From NCBI GenBank assembly GCA_964630705.1, contig CAZVZH010000006.1, positions 1 to 53,683 on the forward strand: 53,683 nt of DNA, written 5' to 3'. Position 1 is the stretch's first letter, and every line of letters starts with the position of its first letter. Below are positions 15,905 through 24,721 of the stretch, one piece after another. The DNA is from M3007 sp964630705. GTDB taxonomy: Bacteria > Bacteroidota > Bacteroidia > Chitinophagales > Saprospiraceae. Position numbers and translations under genes: made by a program. A model generated the notes under the pieces. The model was given only the letters and a program-made list of their open reading frames with translations. It was not told the origin of the DNA and searched no databases.

Positions 15905-18496
15905 ATGAATAAGAAATTTTCCCCTGTGGTCAAGCAGATCATCCACCAAAGCGGCCAGGAAGCGCGGCGGTTGGGGCATGATTATATTGGCGCAGAACAC
16001 TTACTTCTGGGAATCATCACCGAACGCGACAGCCTGCCGGTGCGGGTCTTGGATGCACTTATGGTAGATGTGCACGATCTGAAAAAGCGGCTGGAACGGT
16101 CGATCCCGCGATACAGCGCCTATCCGCCGGCTGAAAACCTGTTCGTCGGCGAATTTCAGGTTACCACTCAGGTGCAACGCGTGCTGAAGGTTACTTTCCT
16201 GGAAGCCAAATTGATGAAAAGCGAAGAGATTTTTCCGGAGCACCTCATGCTTTCGCTGCTCAAACACACGGATACTTTCGCGACCAAACTTTTAAACGAA
16301 TACGACGTGGACTACGAAAACTTCAAAAAAGAACTCGAATACGTGCGTTCCGAGCAAGACCTCTCGCACCCGAACCTGTTCTCCCAAGCCTCCAACGAAG
16401 GCTCCGGCGAATACGACGACGACGATGAACGCAACTACCGCTCCGGACAAAAAGGGCAACCTAAAAGCCGGACGCCGGTGCTCGACAATTTCGGCCGCGA
16501 CATCACCAAACTGGCCGAAGAGGGCAAACTCGATCCCATCATTGGCCGCGAAGTGGAAATCGAACGCGTTAGCCAGATTCTCAGCCGGCGCAAAAAGAAC
16601 AACCCGATCCTGATCGGCGAACCCGGCGTGGGTAAAACTGCCATCGTGGAAGGCCTTGCTTTGCGTATCATGCAAAAAAAAGTGAGCCGCACGCTGTTTA
16701 ACAAGCGGATCGTGATGCTCGACCTGGCCGCGCTCGTGGCCGGCACCAAGTACCGGGGACAATTCGAGGAGCGCATCAAGGCTATCATGAATGAGCTGGA
16801 AAAAAGCCGCGACGTGATCCTTTTTATCGATGAAATTCACACCATTGTAGGCGCCGGCGGCGCTACCGGCTCGCTCGACGCTTCCAATATTTTCAAACCT
16901 GCCCTGGCCCGCGGTGAACTCCAGTGCATCGGCGCCAGCACGCTCGACGAGTACCGGCAGTATATTGAAAAAGACGGCGCTCTTGACCGGCGCTTCCAAA
17001 AAGTGATGGTCGACCCGCCCAGCCAGGAAGACACGATTAACATCCTGCAAAACATTCAGCCGAAATACGAAGAGTTCCACAATGTGGTATACTCTCCCGA
17101 GGCGATTACGGCCTGCGTCCGCCTCAGCGACCGCTATATCACCGACCGCTTTTTGCCGGATAAGGCTATCGATGTACTCGACGAGGTCGGCGCCCGTGTT
17201 CACCTGAAAAACATTGTAGTGCCCAAACACATCGAAGAACTGGAAGCCCGCATCGAGGAGTTGAAGGATTTGAAAAATCAGGCGGTGAAGAATCAACAAT
17301 ATGAAGACGCCGCCAATTTGCGCGACCAGGAAAGCAAACTTGTGCGCCAATTGGAGTTTGCCAAAGTAGAATGGGAAGAGGAGAGCAAAACCAAGCGCTA
17401 CCCCGTCGAGGAAGACGATATCGCCGAAGTGGTGGCCATGATGACCGGCATCCCAGTGAATAAAGTGGCCACCAGTGAAAGCAAAAAACTGGTGCATATG
17501 GCCGACGATTTGCGGAAAATGGTCATTGGTCAGGAAGAAGCTATCGGCAAAATTGCCAAGGCCATCCAGCGCAACCGCGTGGGTTTGAAAGACCCGAAAA
17601 AACCGGTAGGCTCTTTTATTTTCCTGGGCCCCACCGGTGTGGGTAAAACCGAACTCGCCCGTGCATTAGCCCGTTACCTGTTTGACAGCGAAGACGCTCT
17701 GGTGCGTATCGACATGTCGGAGTATATGGAGAAGTTCTCCGTCAGCCGGCTCATCGGCGCCCCCCCGGGCTACGTTGGTTATGAGGAAGGCGGGCAGCTG
17801 ACCGAAAAGGTGCGCCGCAAACCGTACTCCGTAGTGTTGCTCGATGAGATCGAAAAAGCCCACCCGGATGTGTACAATATCCTGCTGCAAGTGTTGGACG
17901 ATGGGCAGCTGACCGATGGCCTGGGCCGTAAAGTTGATTTTAAAAATACCCTCATCATCATGACCTCCAACATCGGAGTTCGCCAGTTGAAAGACTTTGG
18001 CCAGGGGGTCGGTTTTGCCACCAAAGCCCGCCAGGAGGCCGCCGAAGAAAACTCGAAAACGGTGATCCAAAATGCACTAAAACGCACCTTCTCTCCGGAG
18101 TTTCTCAACCGGATCGACGACGTACTGGTGTTCAATGCATTGGGACGCGAAGAGATTTTCAGAATCATCGACAATGCACTTGCTGGCTTAATGGTGCGCC
18201 TGAGCAACATGAAATTTATCCTTGAACTGTCGGACGAAGCCAAGGATTTTGTCGCCGAAAAGGGCTACGACCCGCAATTCGGCGCTCGCCCCTTGCACCG
18301 CGCCATTCAAAAGTATATCGAGGACCCGCTTGCCGAGTTTATCCTGAGTGAAGGCCCGGCAGAAGGCTCAACTTTACAGGCTACGCTCAACGAAGCGAAA
18401 GACGGACTGATCATCGCATTTGCCGAAGCCAAGAAGGCAAAAGCTAAAGAGAAAGGCAACAAAGAAAGTAAGGAGAGCGATCAACTCAGCGCGTAG
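15905..18496 (+). CDS. clpC: ATP-dependent Clp protease ATP-binding subunit ClpC
   Basis: An 863-residue Hsp100 unfoldase that threads proteins into the ClpP peptidase. It has an N-terminal double Clp repeat (residues 1-145), an acidic linker (EYDDDDE near 169), a first AAA module with Walker A GEPGVGKT (238-245) and Walker B VILFIDEIHT, a UVR-type middle domain near 455-490 (QQYEDAANLRDQE), and a second AAA module with GPTGVGKT (575-582) and VVLLDEIEKAHPDV. The UVR domain and the length mark it as ClpC and not ClpB or ClpA. A charged Lys/Glu-rich tail follows the D2 domain. It is monocistronic, ending in a strong terminator. Confidence 0.95.
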   Translation: MNKKFSPVVKQIIHQSGQEARRLGHDYIGAEHLLLGIITERDSLPVRVLDALMVDVHDLKKRLERSIPRYSAYPPAENLFVGEFQVTTQVQRVLKVTFLEAKLMKSEEIFPEHLMLSLLKHTDTFATKLLNEYDVDYENFKKELEYVRSEQDLSHPNLFSQASNEGSGEYDDDDERNYRSGQKGQPKSRTPVLDNFGRDITKLAEEGKLDPIIGREVEIERVSQILSRRKKNNPILIGEPGVGKTAIVEGLALRIMQKKVSRTLFNKRIVMLDLAALVAGTKYRGQFEERIKAIMNELEKSRDVILFIDEIHTIVGAGGATGSLDASNIFKPALARGELQCIGASTLDEYRQYIEKDGALDRRFQKVMVDPPSQEDTINILQNIQPKYEEFHNVVYSPEAITACVRLSDRYITDRFLPDKAIDVLDEVGARVHLKNIVVPKHIEELEARIEELKDLKNQAVKNQQYEDAANLRDQESKLVRQLEFAKVEWEEESKTKRYPVEEDDIAEVVAMMTGIPVNKVATSESKKLVHMADDLRKMVIGQEEAIGKIAKAIQRNRVGLKDPKKPVGSFIFLGPTGVGKTELARALARYLFDSEDALVRIDMSEYMEKFSVSRLIGAPPGYVGYEEGGQLTEKVRRKPYSVVLLDEIEKAHPDVYNILLQVLDDGQLTDGLGRKVDFKNTLIIMTSNIGVRQLKDFGQGVGFATKARQEAAEENSKTVIQNALKRTFSPEFLNRIDDVLVFNALGREEIFRIIDNALAGLMVRLSNMKFILELSDEAKDFVAEKGYDPQFGARPLHRAIQKYIEDPLAEFILSEGPAEGSTLQATLNEAKDGLIIAFAEAKKAKAKEKGNKESKESDQLSA

Positions 18497-18524
18497 TCGC
18501 GCTGTTTGTCTGTGCTGAAATACG

Positions 18525-18566
18525 ATCCGCTCCGGTGTTTGTGAGACACCGGGGCGGATTTTTTTT
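18525..18566 (+). terminator. Rho-independent terminator of clpC
   Basis: A 14-bp stem (atccgctccggtgt with one G-U pair; arms 18525-18538 and 18546-18559) is followed by eight T residues, 29 bp after the clpC stop. Confidence 0.85.
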
Positions 18567-18571
18567 GCCTT

Positions 18572-18730
18572 AGGAACGATCAAAGAATAAGGTCACGATT
18601 TTGGCGGCTTAATTTGCCCCTAAAGTGCGTTGCTCGTCAGTTGCGTAGCGCTACTATGCGCCTTCCTCGCGCCTGCTTTAGCGCCAAATTAAGCTCCCCA
18701 AAATCGCGACCTTATTATTTGATCGTTCCT
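18572..18730. repeat. 159-bp imperfect palindromic element
   Basis: The outer arms aggaacgatcaaagaataag and ...ttatttgatcgttcct pair over about 45 bp with few mismatches (18572-18616 with 18685-18730). The inner part continues with weaker pairing around the centre tgcgtagcgctactatgcgc. No gene is inside. The element ends exactly at the stop codon of the minus-strand esterase gene (TTA, 18730-18732). It resembles a non-autonomous mobile or REP/MITE-like unit inserted between two gene ends; I cannot assign a family. Confidence 0.75.
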
Positions 18731-20025
18731 TATTGGCCGATTATAATAAGTTGTCGAAGTTCCTCTGTCGAAGTTTTTTCGGAGTCAGCCATAATCCTTC
18801 TAACCAGGTAAATACCAGAGGGCAACTGGCCTGTGGGCAGACTGGCGTAATTCGAATTCAGCCAACCTGCGCGAAGCATCTCCCTGCCCTGCAGGTCGTA
18901 CACGGCAAAAGTCCTGCTGGAATTTGCCTCCGCCGGATGCTCCATCCGTATTGAAACATCCTGGCCACGCCGGGCCGGGTTAGGGTACAATGACCAGGCG
19001 GGCTGGGTTTGTGGGGCTAGCTGTGGAATGCCGGTAGTTAGTTCCGGCATGGTGTCGACATAGCAAGTCAAAAATTCCAACAGTGATGTGGTACGCGTCC
19101 AAAAATTATTCACTTGAGGAGCGTATTGCGCTAAGTCGTACAGGTCGGTGTGGCCGGCGCCGGGTACTTTTTTCAAATAACTCCAGTTGCCAATGGATTG
19201 GGCATGTGCGTGCAGGAGCCCCGAGCCTTCCAGGTATGCGATGTTGGCGGCTAAGCCAGAAAGAAAGGGGACTGTGGCATCGTTGGTGCCATGAATGCTG
19301 CTGACGGGCACTTCGCCCTCAGTGATCCATTCGCGACGGTAAAGGCCGCCCGACAGATTGACCACGGCCTCAATCTTGGAGGAAAAAGATTGGTTGTTGG
19401 GGTTGCCGGTATTGCCGTTTAGACCGCCATTGGTTGTCAAAATTGTTTGCATAAACGGCGGCAGTACGTCGCTGCTGTCGAGAAAGGCCGCATGCAAGGC
19501 TGCCACGGCACCGGCCGAGTAGCCGCCGACAAAAATGTGGTTGGGATCGGCGCGGAACAGGTTGGCCGTGGCGGCATCCTGCCGAAAAAACCGGACGGCG
19601 GCTTTCATATCCCCCACGGCTTTAACGGCGGTGTCCATGATATCAACGGAATCTGGAAAGCCGAGTACAAAAACGGGGTACAACCGGTATTGGATGGATG
19701 CTGCGACATAGCCGCGTTTAGCCAGCAATTCGCACCAGCGCGTCATGTCGGCCTTGTTTCCAAAGATGAAACTGCCGCCGTGTTCCAGCACAATTACCGG
19801 GCGCTGGCTGGTCGTGTCGCCCTCGGGTTCGTAAACATCCATGGCCAGGTTGACCGGTTGGCCGGTGTGGCCGATGGCTACGGCATAGGCCAGGGTTGTT
19901 TTTTTTACCGTTTGAAACAGGGGTTGTTTGTAGCGTACGCCGTCGCAACCGGGGTTTTTCGTTTGCGAAAAACCTGACAGGGTGCCCCAAAAAAGCAAGA
20001 AGAGAAGCGAGTAAAATTGTTTCAT
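18730..20025 (-). CDS. T9SS-exported alpha/beta-hydrolase (carboxylesterase type)
   Basis: A 431-residue protein with a signal peptide (MKQFYSLLFLLFWGTLSGFS) and an alpha/beta-hydrolase domain: oxyanion motif HGGSFIFG near residue 83, nucleophile elbow GGYSAGA with Ser170, a probable acid in HGTNDATVPF and the catalytic His in GAGHTDLYD. It most resembles hormone-sensitive-lipase or acetylesterase-like enzymes, substrate unknown. The last 80 residues (from about WSLYPNPARRGQ) form a T9SS type A sorting domain, so the mature enzyme should be secreted or cell-surface attached through the type IX system. Its stop codon abuts a 159-bp palindrome. Confidence 0.85.
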   Translation of the reverse strand: MKQFYSLLFLLFWGTLSGFSQTKNPGCDGVRYKQPLFQTVKKTTLAYAVAIGHTGQPVNLAMDVYEPEGDTTSQRPVIVLEHGGSFIFGNKADMTRWCELLAKRGYVAASIQYRLYPVFVLGFPDSVDIMDTAVKAVGDMKAAVRFFRQDAATANLFRADPNHIFVGGYSAGAVAALHAAFLDSSDVLPPFMQTILTTNGGLNGNTGNPNNQSFSSKIEAVVNLSGGLYRREWITEGEVPVSSIHGTNDATVPFLSGLAANIAYLEGSGLLHAHAQSIGNWSYLKKVPGAGHTDLYDLAQYAPQVNNFWTRTTSLLEFLTCYVDTMPELTTGIPQLAPQTQPAWSLYPNPARRGQDVSIRMEHPAEANSSRTFAVYDLQGREMLRAGWLNSNYASLPTGQLPSGIYLVRRIMADSEKTSTEELRQLIIIGQ

Positions 20026-20071
20026 GGAAACGAAGGTAGCGACTCGCCTTAATTTTCAACGATAAGAGATT

Positions 20072-20114
20072 AAAAAATCGCGCCGGATAGCACTTGTATC
20101 CGGCGCGATTTTTT
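20072..20114. terminator. Bidirectional hairpin terminator
   Basis: An 18-bp stem aaaaaatcgcgccggata / tatccggcgcgatttttt (20072-20089 and 20097-20114) with a 7-nt loop and T-tracts on both strands. It lies after the DUF2911 gene and before the esterase gene, both on the minus strand. Confidence 0.85.
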
Positions 20115-20139
20115 CGGCTTTTTGGCGCTAAAGAAATGT

Positions 20140-21000
20140 TTATTTCAATTTAGCCTTCCACTCTTCGATGGATTTGTCGTTCATGCGCGGATAGTCAGAG
20201 TTGCCATCGGCGCGGGCCAATTCGGTGCTACGGGTAGCGGTGGCGATGGCATCTTTATACATGCCGAGTTCGGCCTGAATATTGGCTTTCAGGCGAAGTA
20301 TCCAGAATTTATCTCCACCCAACTCGAGTGATTTAGTGACCCAGTCCAGCGCCTGTTTGTAATCCTTCTTTTGCTCGTAGTAGTAGCGGGCGGCGGCGAA
20401 ATAGTCGCCTGCTGCGGGGCCGGCCATTGTGGTTTTGATCGCATCCATAACTTTGGAATCGGTGTCGACCGTGATCGGGATGGCGACCACCGTGTTATCC
20501 CACATGATAAAGAGATCGGCGCCGTCGTTGCGCAGGTTGCCGATTTCAATAGTAAAGGTTTCTACAGATGAGCTGGTAGCTTTGGCGGGTACGTTAAAAC
20601 GGGCCGCTACTTCTTCTTCTTTAAATTCCTTCGCGTCTGGCGTGCCCCAATAGGAGGTGTTGGAATAGAAAATGATGGTCCATTCTTTTTCACCCGGAAT
20701 GGTGTACAAGGCATAGGTCCCTTTGTCGAGGGAAATGCTACCCACCTGTGCTTTATCGCTGAAGGTGACTTTGGTGGAGGCGTTAGCACCAGTGCGCCAT
20801 ATTTCGCCAAAAGGGACAAGGTCACCGAAAATTTTGCGACCCTTTTTACTCGGGCGCGAGTATTCCACGTCCACGTTGATAAGGCCGACGGCTTGACTGA
20901 TTTTTCCGGTAGGACTGGGTGCCGGAGTTTTAATTTGTGCGAGGCTGGCAGTACAGCTAGCCAAGAGAACACACACACTCAGAAATGTTGATTTGATCAT
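20140..21000 (-). CDS. DUF2911 protein with C-terminal TPR-like helices
   Basis: A 286-residue exported protein. The signal peptide is MIKSTFLSVCVLLASCTASL. The DUF2911 domain spans about residues 30-180, with the family blocks VEYSRPSKKGRKIFG, VPFGEIWRTGANASTKVTFS, YALYTIPGEKEWTIIF and SYWGT. The remaining 100 residues form helix pairs of TPR type (YYYEQKKDYKQALDWVTKSL, MYKDAIATATRSTELA). DUF2911 proteins are abundant in Bacteroidota; their biochemical role is unknown. It has its own promoter box and terminator, so it appears monocistronic. Confidence 0.87.
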   Translation of the reverse strand: MIKSTFLSVCVLLASCTASLAQIKTPAPSPTGKISQAVGLINVDVEYSRPSKKGRKIFGDLVPFGEIWRTGANASTKVTFSDKAQVGSISLDKGTYALYTIPGEKEWTIIFYSNTSYWGTPDAKEFKEEEVAARFNVPAKATSSSVETFTIEIGNLRNDGADLFIMWDNTVVAIPITVDTDSKVMDAIKTTMAGPAAGDYFAAARYYYEQKKDYKQALDWVTKSLELGGDKFWILRLKANIQAELGMYKDAIATATRSTELARADGNSDYPRMNDKSIEEWKAKLK

Positions 21001-21044
21001 GGTTAAATTGTTTTTTGATTTAAAACCGGTTTGAAATAGCTTTG

Positions 21045-21052
21045 CAAAGGTA
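21045..21052 (-). promoter_or_regulatory. -7 box upstream of the DUF2911 gene
   Basis: TACCTTTG on the minus strand, 44 bp before the start codon, exactly matches TAnnTTTG. The -33 element is not clear. Confidence 0.45.
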
Positions 21053-21161
21053 AAACCATGGCGGAAAGATTAGGCTTAACACACTTATTTTTAGGTCATT
21101 TTAAGACCAAACATTCGTGCTGCACCCGCAGCTGTTCTTTTTACCCAACCAATTCCGGTTT

Positions 21162-21617
21162 ATGTTGAAACTGACGTGCTTGCTATTTAACCAGTTGACG
21201 GTTCACGAATTGTACGCGCTCATGCGGCTGCGGCAGGAGGTTTTTATTGTGGAGCAAAATTGCCCTTATTTAGACGCTGATGGGCTGGACCAATCGGCAT
21301 GGCATTTGTTCGGCTGGGATGCCGCTGGCCGTCTGGTCGCCTACACCCGGCTATTGCCGCTGAATGTCCCTTTTCACGGGTACGCCTCAATCGGGCGTGT
21401 CGTGACTGCTCCCTTTGCACGGGGAACAGGTGCAGGACGGGAAATTATGCAACGCAGCATCGAATTTTGCTGGCATTTGTTCGGCGCGCATCCAATCAAA
21501 ATTGGCGCGCAATCTTATTTGTTGAATTTTTATGCAAGCCTGGGTTTCGAGTCGACCGGTGAAAACTACCTGGAAGACGGGATTCCACACACCAAAATGG
21601 TGTTGCCTGTTGAATAA
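21162..21617 (+). CDS. ElaA-type GNAT acetyltransferase
   Basis: A 151-residue GNAT-fold protein that should transfer an acetyl group from acetyl-CoA. The N-terminus shows the ElaA signature LYALMRLRQEVFIVEQNCPY with ADGLDQSAWHLFG. The acetyl-CoA loop follows as RVVTAPFARGTGAGREIM, the family's R/Q-x-x-G-x-G/A. The acceptor is unknown. The ATG at 21162 (MLKLTCLLFNQLTV) gives the family length; the upstream in-frame ATG at 21117 adds a non-conserved tail. It converges on the tocopherol-cyclase-like gene with 8 bp between the stops. Confidence 0.87.
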   Translation: MLKLTCLLFNQLTVHELYALMRLRQEVFIVEQNCPYLDADGLDQSAWHLFGWDAAGRLVAYTRLLPLNVPFHGYASIGRVVTAPFARGTGAGREIMQRSIEFCWHLFGAHPIKIGAQSYLLNFYASLGFESTGENYLEDGIPHTKMVLPVE

Positions 21618-21625
21618 AAGAGAAC

Positions 21626-22594
21626 TCATTTCAGGAGTAATTCGGTGGCGCCGGCTACCTCAAGCCCGGCAGTTTGAGCAGCGCCCTCAAAAATTCGGTG
21701 GCCGTTTTCAAACAATTCTGCCAGAATGTTCGCTTGCAAACTTTCATTGATTTTCCCAGTCATTTCGCCCGAAATGGGGGCGGCTAGCGCAGTGCCGGGC
21801 GCTTGTTTTGCCAAGATGCAGAGTTCGGTTTTGGGTGATTTGAAAGACAATTCCACCGATTCGGAAGTTAGTCGCAAATGATGTTTAGCGCCGGTATATG
21901 TGGCAAAACGGAAGAGCCGGCCGTCGAGCCAAAAGCCTGAAATAAAACCAATAAATGCACCGGTGAGCCAAGGGATGTGAGCCACGGATGCCATAAGCGA
22001 AACTGGCGGGCTTCCTTGAAAATGATTGGTTTGCATCCAGACATAAGCGCGTGGAAAGGACCGCCCCCAATCTTTTTCGATGTAGCCGATTCCATTGGTA
22101 AAGTCAATGTTGCGCCCATTCCATTCAAGGTGGCCATTCAGGCGGTGATGTAAGCTCACTACGCCATGGAAACATTCCATGAACGGAACGAATGAGTACC
22201 AACCCATTATGCCAGGTGCGCCCAGCATGCTGGGCCATGGTGTGGTATTTTCAAATTGAATTTTACCGAGGAGTTCCGGCAGATCCAGTTCAATTTTTTC
22301 CGCTGAAAAGTGATTGGCATCGAGTTGAAGTGCAAAGTGGGTGGGAGCGGGAGTAAAAGCTTCTGGTTTGAACCAGTAGTATTTTGAAGTGTGGGCGATC
22401 CCATCCATTATCTGAATGAAAGCGTGGCTATTACCTCGCTTGTCCATGGAAATACCCGGGATAATGGCCAAGGCGGCTTGCTCATCGGCACTTACGATTT
22501 TGAAATACCAACCTTCAAAATAACGCTTTTCCCGTCCCCAACCGTGGTACATGTCGGGGTTCCAAACAGCACGCCAGCGATGGAGCCAATTCAT
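21626..22594 (-). CDS. Tocopherol-cyclase-family protein
   Basis: A 322-residue protein resembling the tocopherol cyclase family (VTE1-like, lipocalin-like double barrel): the N-terminal WNPDMYHGWGREKRYFEGWY, ALAIIPGISM, and the later NGIGYIEKDWGRSFPRAYVW with WMQTNHF are the diagnostic blocks. In plants and cyanobacteria the enzyme closes the chromanol ring of tocopherols; in non-photosynthetic bacteria the true substrate is unknown. The ATG at 22592-22594 overlaps the aroC stop codon in an ATGA, so it is translationally coupled to chorismate synthase. No other tocopherol or plastoquinone gene is in this window. It is the last gene of a thioredoxin-aroC-cyclase operon. Confidence 0.75.
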   Translation of the reverse strand: MNWLHRWRAVWNPDMYHGWGREKRYFEGWYFKIVSADEQAALAIIPGISMDKRGNSHAFIQIMDGIAHTSKYYWFKPEAFTPAPTHFALQLDANHFSAEKIELDLPELLGKIQFENTTPWPSMLGAPGIMGWYSFVPFMECFHGVVSLHHRLNGHLEWNGRNIDFTNGIGYIEKDWGRSFPRAYVWMQTNHFQGSPPVSLMASVAHIPWLTGAFIGFISGFWLDGRLFRFATYTGAKHHLRLTSESVELSFKSPKTELCILAKQAPGTALAAPISGEMTGKINESLQANILAELFENGHRIFEGAAQTAGLEVAGATELLLK

Positions 22595-23682
22595 ATGAGG
22601 TTGACTTTTGCGCGCAAAAGGTGATCGATCAGCACTAGTGCGGTCATGGCTTCGACGATAGGAACGGCCCGCGGCGCCACACAAGGGTCATGCCGTCCTT
22701 TTCCATGAAGGGTGACCTGTTGGCCTTCCGAATCGACGGATTTTTGGTCGCGTAGGATGGTTGCCACGGGTTTGAAAGCCACCCGGAAATAGATATCCAT
22801 GCCGTTGGAAATGCCGCCTTGGATACCTCCGGAGTGGTTGGTTTGGGTTTTGAGTGGCGCGGCGGTATCAGGTTCGGGTGCGACAAATAAATCGTTGTGC
22901 ACGGAGCCGAGCAGGGCAACCCCGGCAAAGCCCGATCCATATTCGAAGCCCTTAACGGCATTGATGCTCAGCATGGCTTTGCCCAGATCGGCGTGTAGTT
23001 TGTCAAAAACCGGTTCGCCCAAGCCGGGCGGGCAGCCCTGAACAATGCCAGTAATTACGGCGCCCAGGGTGTCTCCCGCTTTGCGGGTGTGGCGGATCAG
23101 TTCGATCATTTGGGCGGCGGTGACGGGGTCGGGGCAGCGGACGTCGTTTGAATCGATTTGATTTAAGTCAAGTTCCTGGTAAGTTTTTTCAAGGACCAGG
23201 CTTCCCACTTGGCTCACATAGGCGCAGATTCGGATACCTTGTCTTTGCAGAATTTGTTTGGCGATTGCACCGGCGGCCACTCGCGCAGCAGTTTCACGGG
23301 CACTGCTACGACCGCCACCGCGAAAGTCGCGATGACCGTATTTTACTTGCCAGGTGTAATCGGCATGGCTTGGGCGGTAAGTGAAGGCGAGGTGGTCGTA
23401 GTCGCGGGAGCGCTGGTCATCGTTTGGGATGAGCAGCGCGATGGGGGTGCCGGTAGTTTTGCCTTCAAAAAGTCCGCTCAGAAGTTGGACGGTATCGCTT
23501 TCCTTGCGTTGGCTGACTATGGTGCTTTGGCCGGGCCGGCGCCGGTCGAGTTCGTGTTGTACTGCAAATAAATCGAGTTCGATGCCGGCGGGGCAGCCGT
23601 CAATAATGCAGCCTATTGCTGCGCCGTGCGATTCACCAAAGGTGGTGATGCGGAAGAGACTGCCAAAGGTATTTCCAGCCAA
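22591..23682 (-). CDS. aroC: Chorismate synthase
   Basis: AroC uses reduced FMN to convert EPSP to chorismate, the last shared step of aromatic amino-acid, folate and quinone synthesis. The 363-residue sequence opens with MAGNTFGSLFRITTFGESHG, the family signature, then carries GCPAGIEL, FRPSHADYTWQVKYG (here TYRPSHADYTW), GGRSSARETAARVAAGA and SGGIQGGISNG, which bind FMN and substrate. Length and motifs are complete. It follows the thioredoxin gene by 12 bp and overlaps the next gene by 4 bp, so the three are one operon. Confidence 0.95.
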   Translation of the reverse strand: MAGNTFGSLFRITTFGESHGAAIGCIIDGCPAGIELDLFAVQHELDRRRPGQSTIVSQRKESDTVQLLSGLFEGKTTGTPIALLIPNDDQRSRDYDHLAFTYRPSHADYTWQVKYGHRDFRGGGRSSARETAARVAAGAIAKQILQRQGIRICAYVSQVGSLVLEKTYQELDLNQIDSNDVRCPDPVTAAQMIELIRHTRKAGDTLGAVITGIVQGCPPGLGEPVFDKLHADLGKAMLSINAVKGFEYGSGFAGVALLGSVHNDLFVAPEPDTAAPLKTQTNHSGGIQGGISNGMDIYFRVAFKPVATILRDQKSVDSEGQQVTLHGKGRHDPCVAPRAVPIVEAMTALVLIDHLLRAKVNLI

Positions 23683-23694
23683 AACTACAGGAGG

Positions 23695-24468
23695 TTATTT
23701 CTGATCGCCGTCATTGTATTTGCGTTCGTAAGTTTCCCAGGGAGTTGTTTTGTGGCTATCGGTGCCGAAATAGTGGAGTATTGTTTCCAGTTTGGAGGCC
23801 TCTAGGTATCCCGGTATTGGTTGTATGGTACGGAGGTTTTCATCTAGAAAAACAACCGTTGGGAAACTGAGGCGGTTGTTTAAAAGTTCGGCTGCAAGTT
23901 CATGATAACCCCTGGCGCCATTCCGACGAAAGTGGTAGGTTTTATTGTTGAAGACGATATCCTGCTGTTGTTCAGCATTTAATCTAACCGCATAGTAATT
24001 GTCGTTAAGGTATTGGGCGACTTGCGGGTCAGCAAAGGTTGACTCATCCATGCGTTTGCACCAACCGCACCAATCGGTGAAGACATCGACAAAGACTTTT
24101 CGCTTAACCGTTTTTAGTTTTTCCATGGCCTCCTCCAAGCTTAACCATTCCACTTTAACCAATGGTTCATCCTGCTTGAGTTGCGGTGCATCGGGCATTT
24201 TGGCTGGAACTGTTTTTGACGTAGGGGGAGGAGTCGTGCGAGTGGGGCGGGCTGCCCGGTTTTCGACATTTGGGAGCGATTCCAAGCTATTGTCATTTCT
24301 ATTTTTACCGGAAGGTTGCGCGGTGGTGCGCGGTATGGTCGTCGGCTGGGTTTTCGTGGCTACACTGCGCGCGGCCGGGGCTGCTTGTGCACCGTTCCGA
24401 GGGGTCGTTTGAGCAGGCAGGCTATTTATAAATAAACAGACCAACCCGAGAAAGAGTAGTTTGCGCAT
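23695..24468 (-). CDS. Exported thioredoxin-like protein
   Basis: A 257-residue protein with signal peptide MRKLLFLGLVCLFINSLPAQ, a low-complexity Pro/Thr/Arg-rich linker (about 21-95) and a C-terminal thioredoxin fold (about 105-240) with the active-site motif DWCGWCKRM (Cys134, Cys137). Blocks VFVDVFTDWC, YYAVRLNAEQ and FPTVVFLDEN are of the thioredoxin_7/DUF255-like type. It should reduce or isomerise disulfides, or use the fold for another periplasmic purpose. It is first in the operon with aroC and the cyclase-like gene. The ATG at 24468 is chosen because the signal peptide starts there. Confidence 0.85.
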   Translation of the reverse strand: MRKLLFLGLVCLFINSLPAQTTPRNGAQAAPAARSVATKTQPTTIPRTTAQPSGKNRNDNSLESLPNVENRAARPTRTTPPPTSKTVPAKMPDAPQLKQDEPLVKVEWLSLEEAMEKLKTVKRKVFVDVFTDWCGWCKRMDESTFADPQVAQYLNDNYYAVRLNAEQQQDIVFNNKTYHFRRNGARGYHELAAELLNNRLSFPTVVFLDENLRTIQPIPGYLEASKLETILHYFGTDSHKTTPWETYERKYNDGDQK

Positions 24469-24498
24469 AGTCGAACGATTAACTGTTAATTTGTTGAA

Positions 24499-24529
24499 CA
24501 AAAGTACCGCGGAAATAACCTAAAAACAA
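24499..24529 (-). promoter_or_regulatory. Promoter of the thioredoxin-aroC-cyclase operon
   Basis: On the minus strand: TTTG (-33, ending at 24527), a 20-nt spacer (24507-24526) and TACTTTTG (-7, 24499-24506). A very good match to the Bacteroidota consensus, 30 bp before the first start codon. Confidence 0.6.
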
Positions 24530-24721
24530 AGTTAGGTAAGTGGCAGGTTAGGTACTTTAAAGAAAGTTTAACCAATTGGGAGGCTTTGTACGTCCTTGCG
24601 CGATTTTGACCGCTTGTTCGGCGGAATTTACCGTTATTCACGGCATAAGAACCATTCTACTTGCCTTAAGAAGGAGCGTAATCAAAACCAATGTAACCAC
24701 TACCTTTTTTCGTTGCGATCT

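Noticed and set aside
16292..17497. 401-codon open frame on the minus strand
   Set aside because: Runs entirely antisense to clpC, with low-complexity Phe/His-rich translation; a shadow of the true gene.
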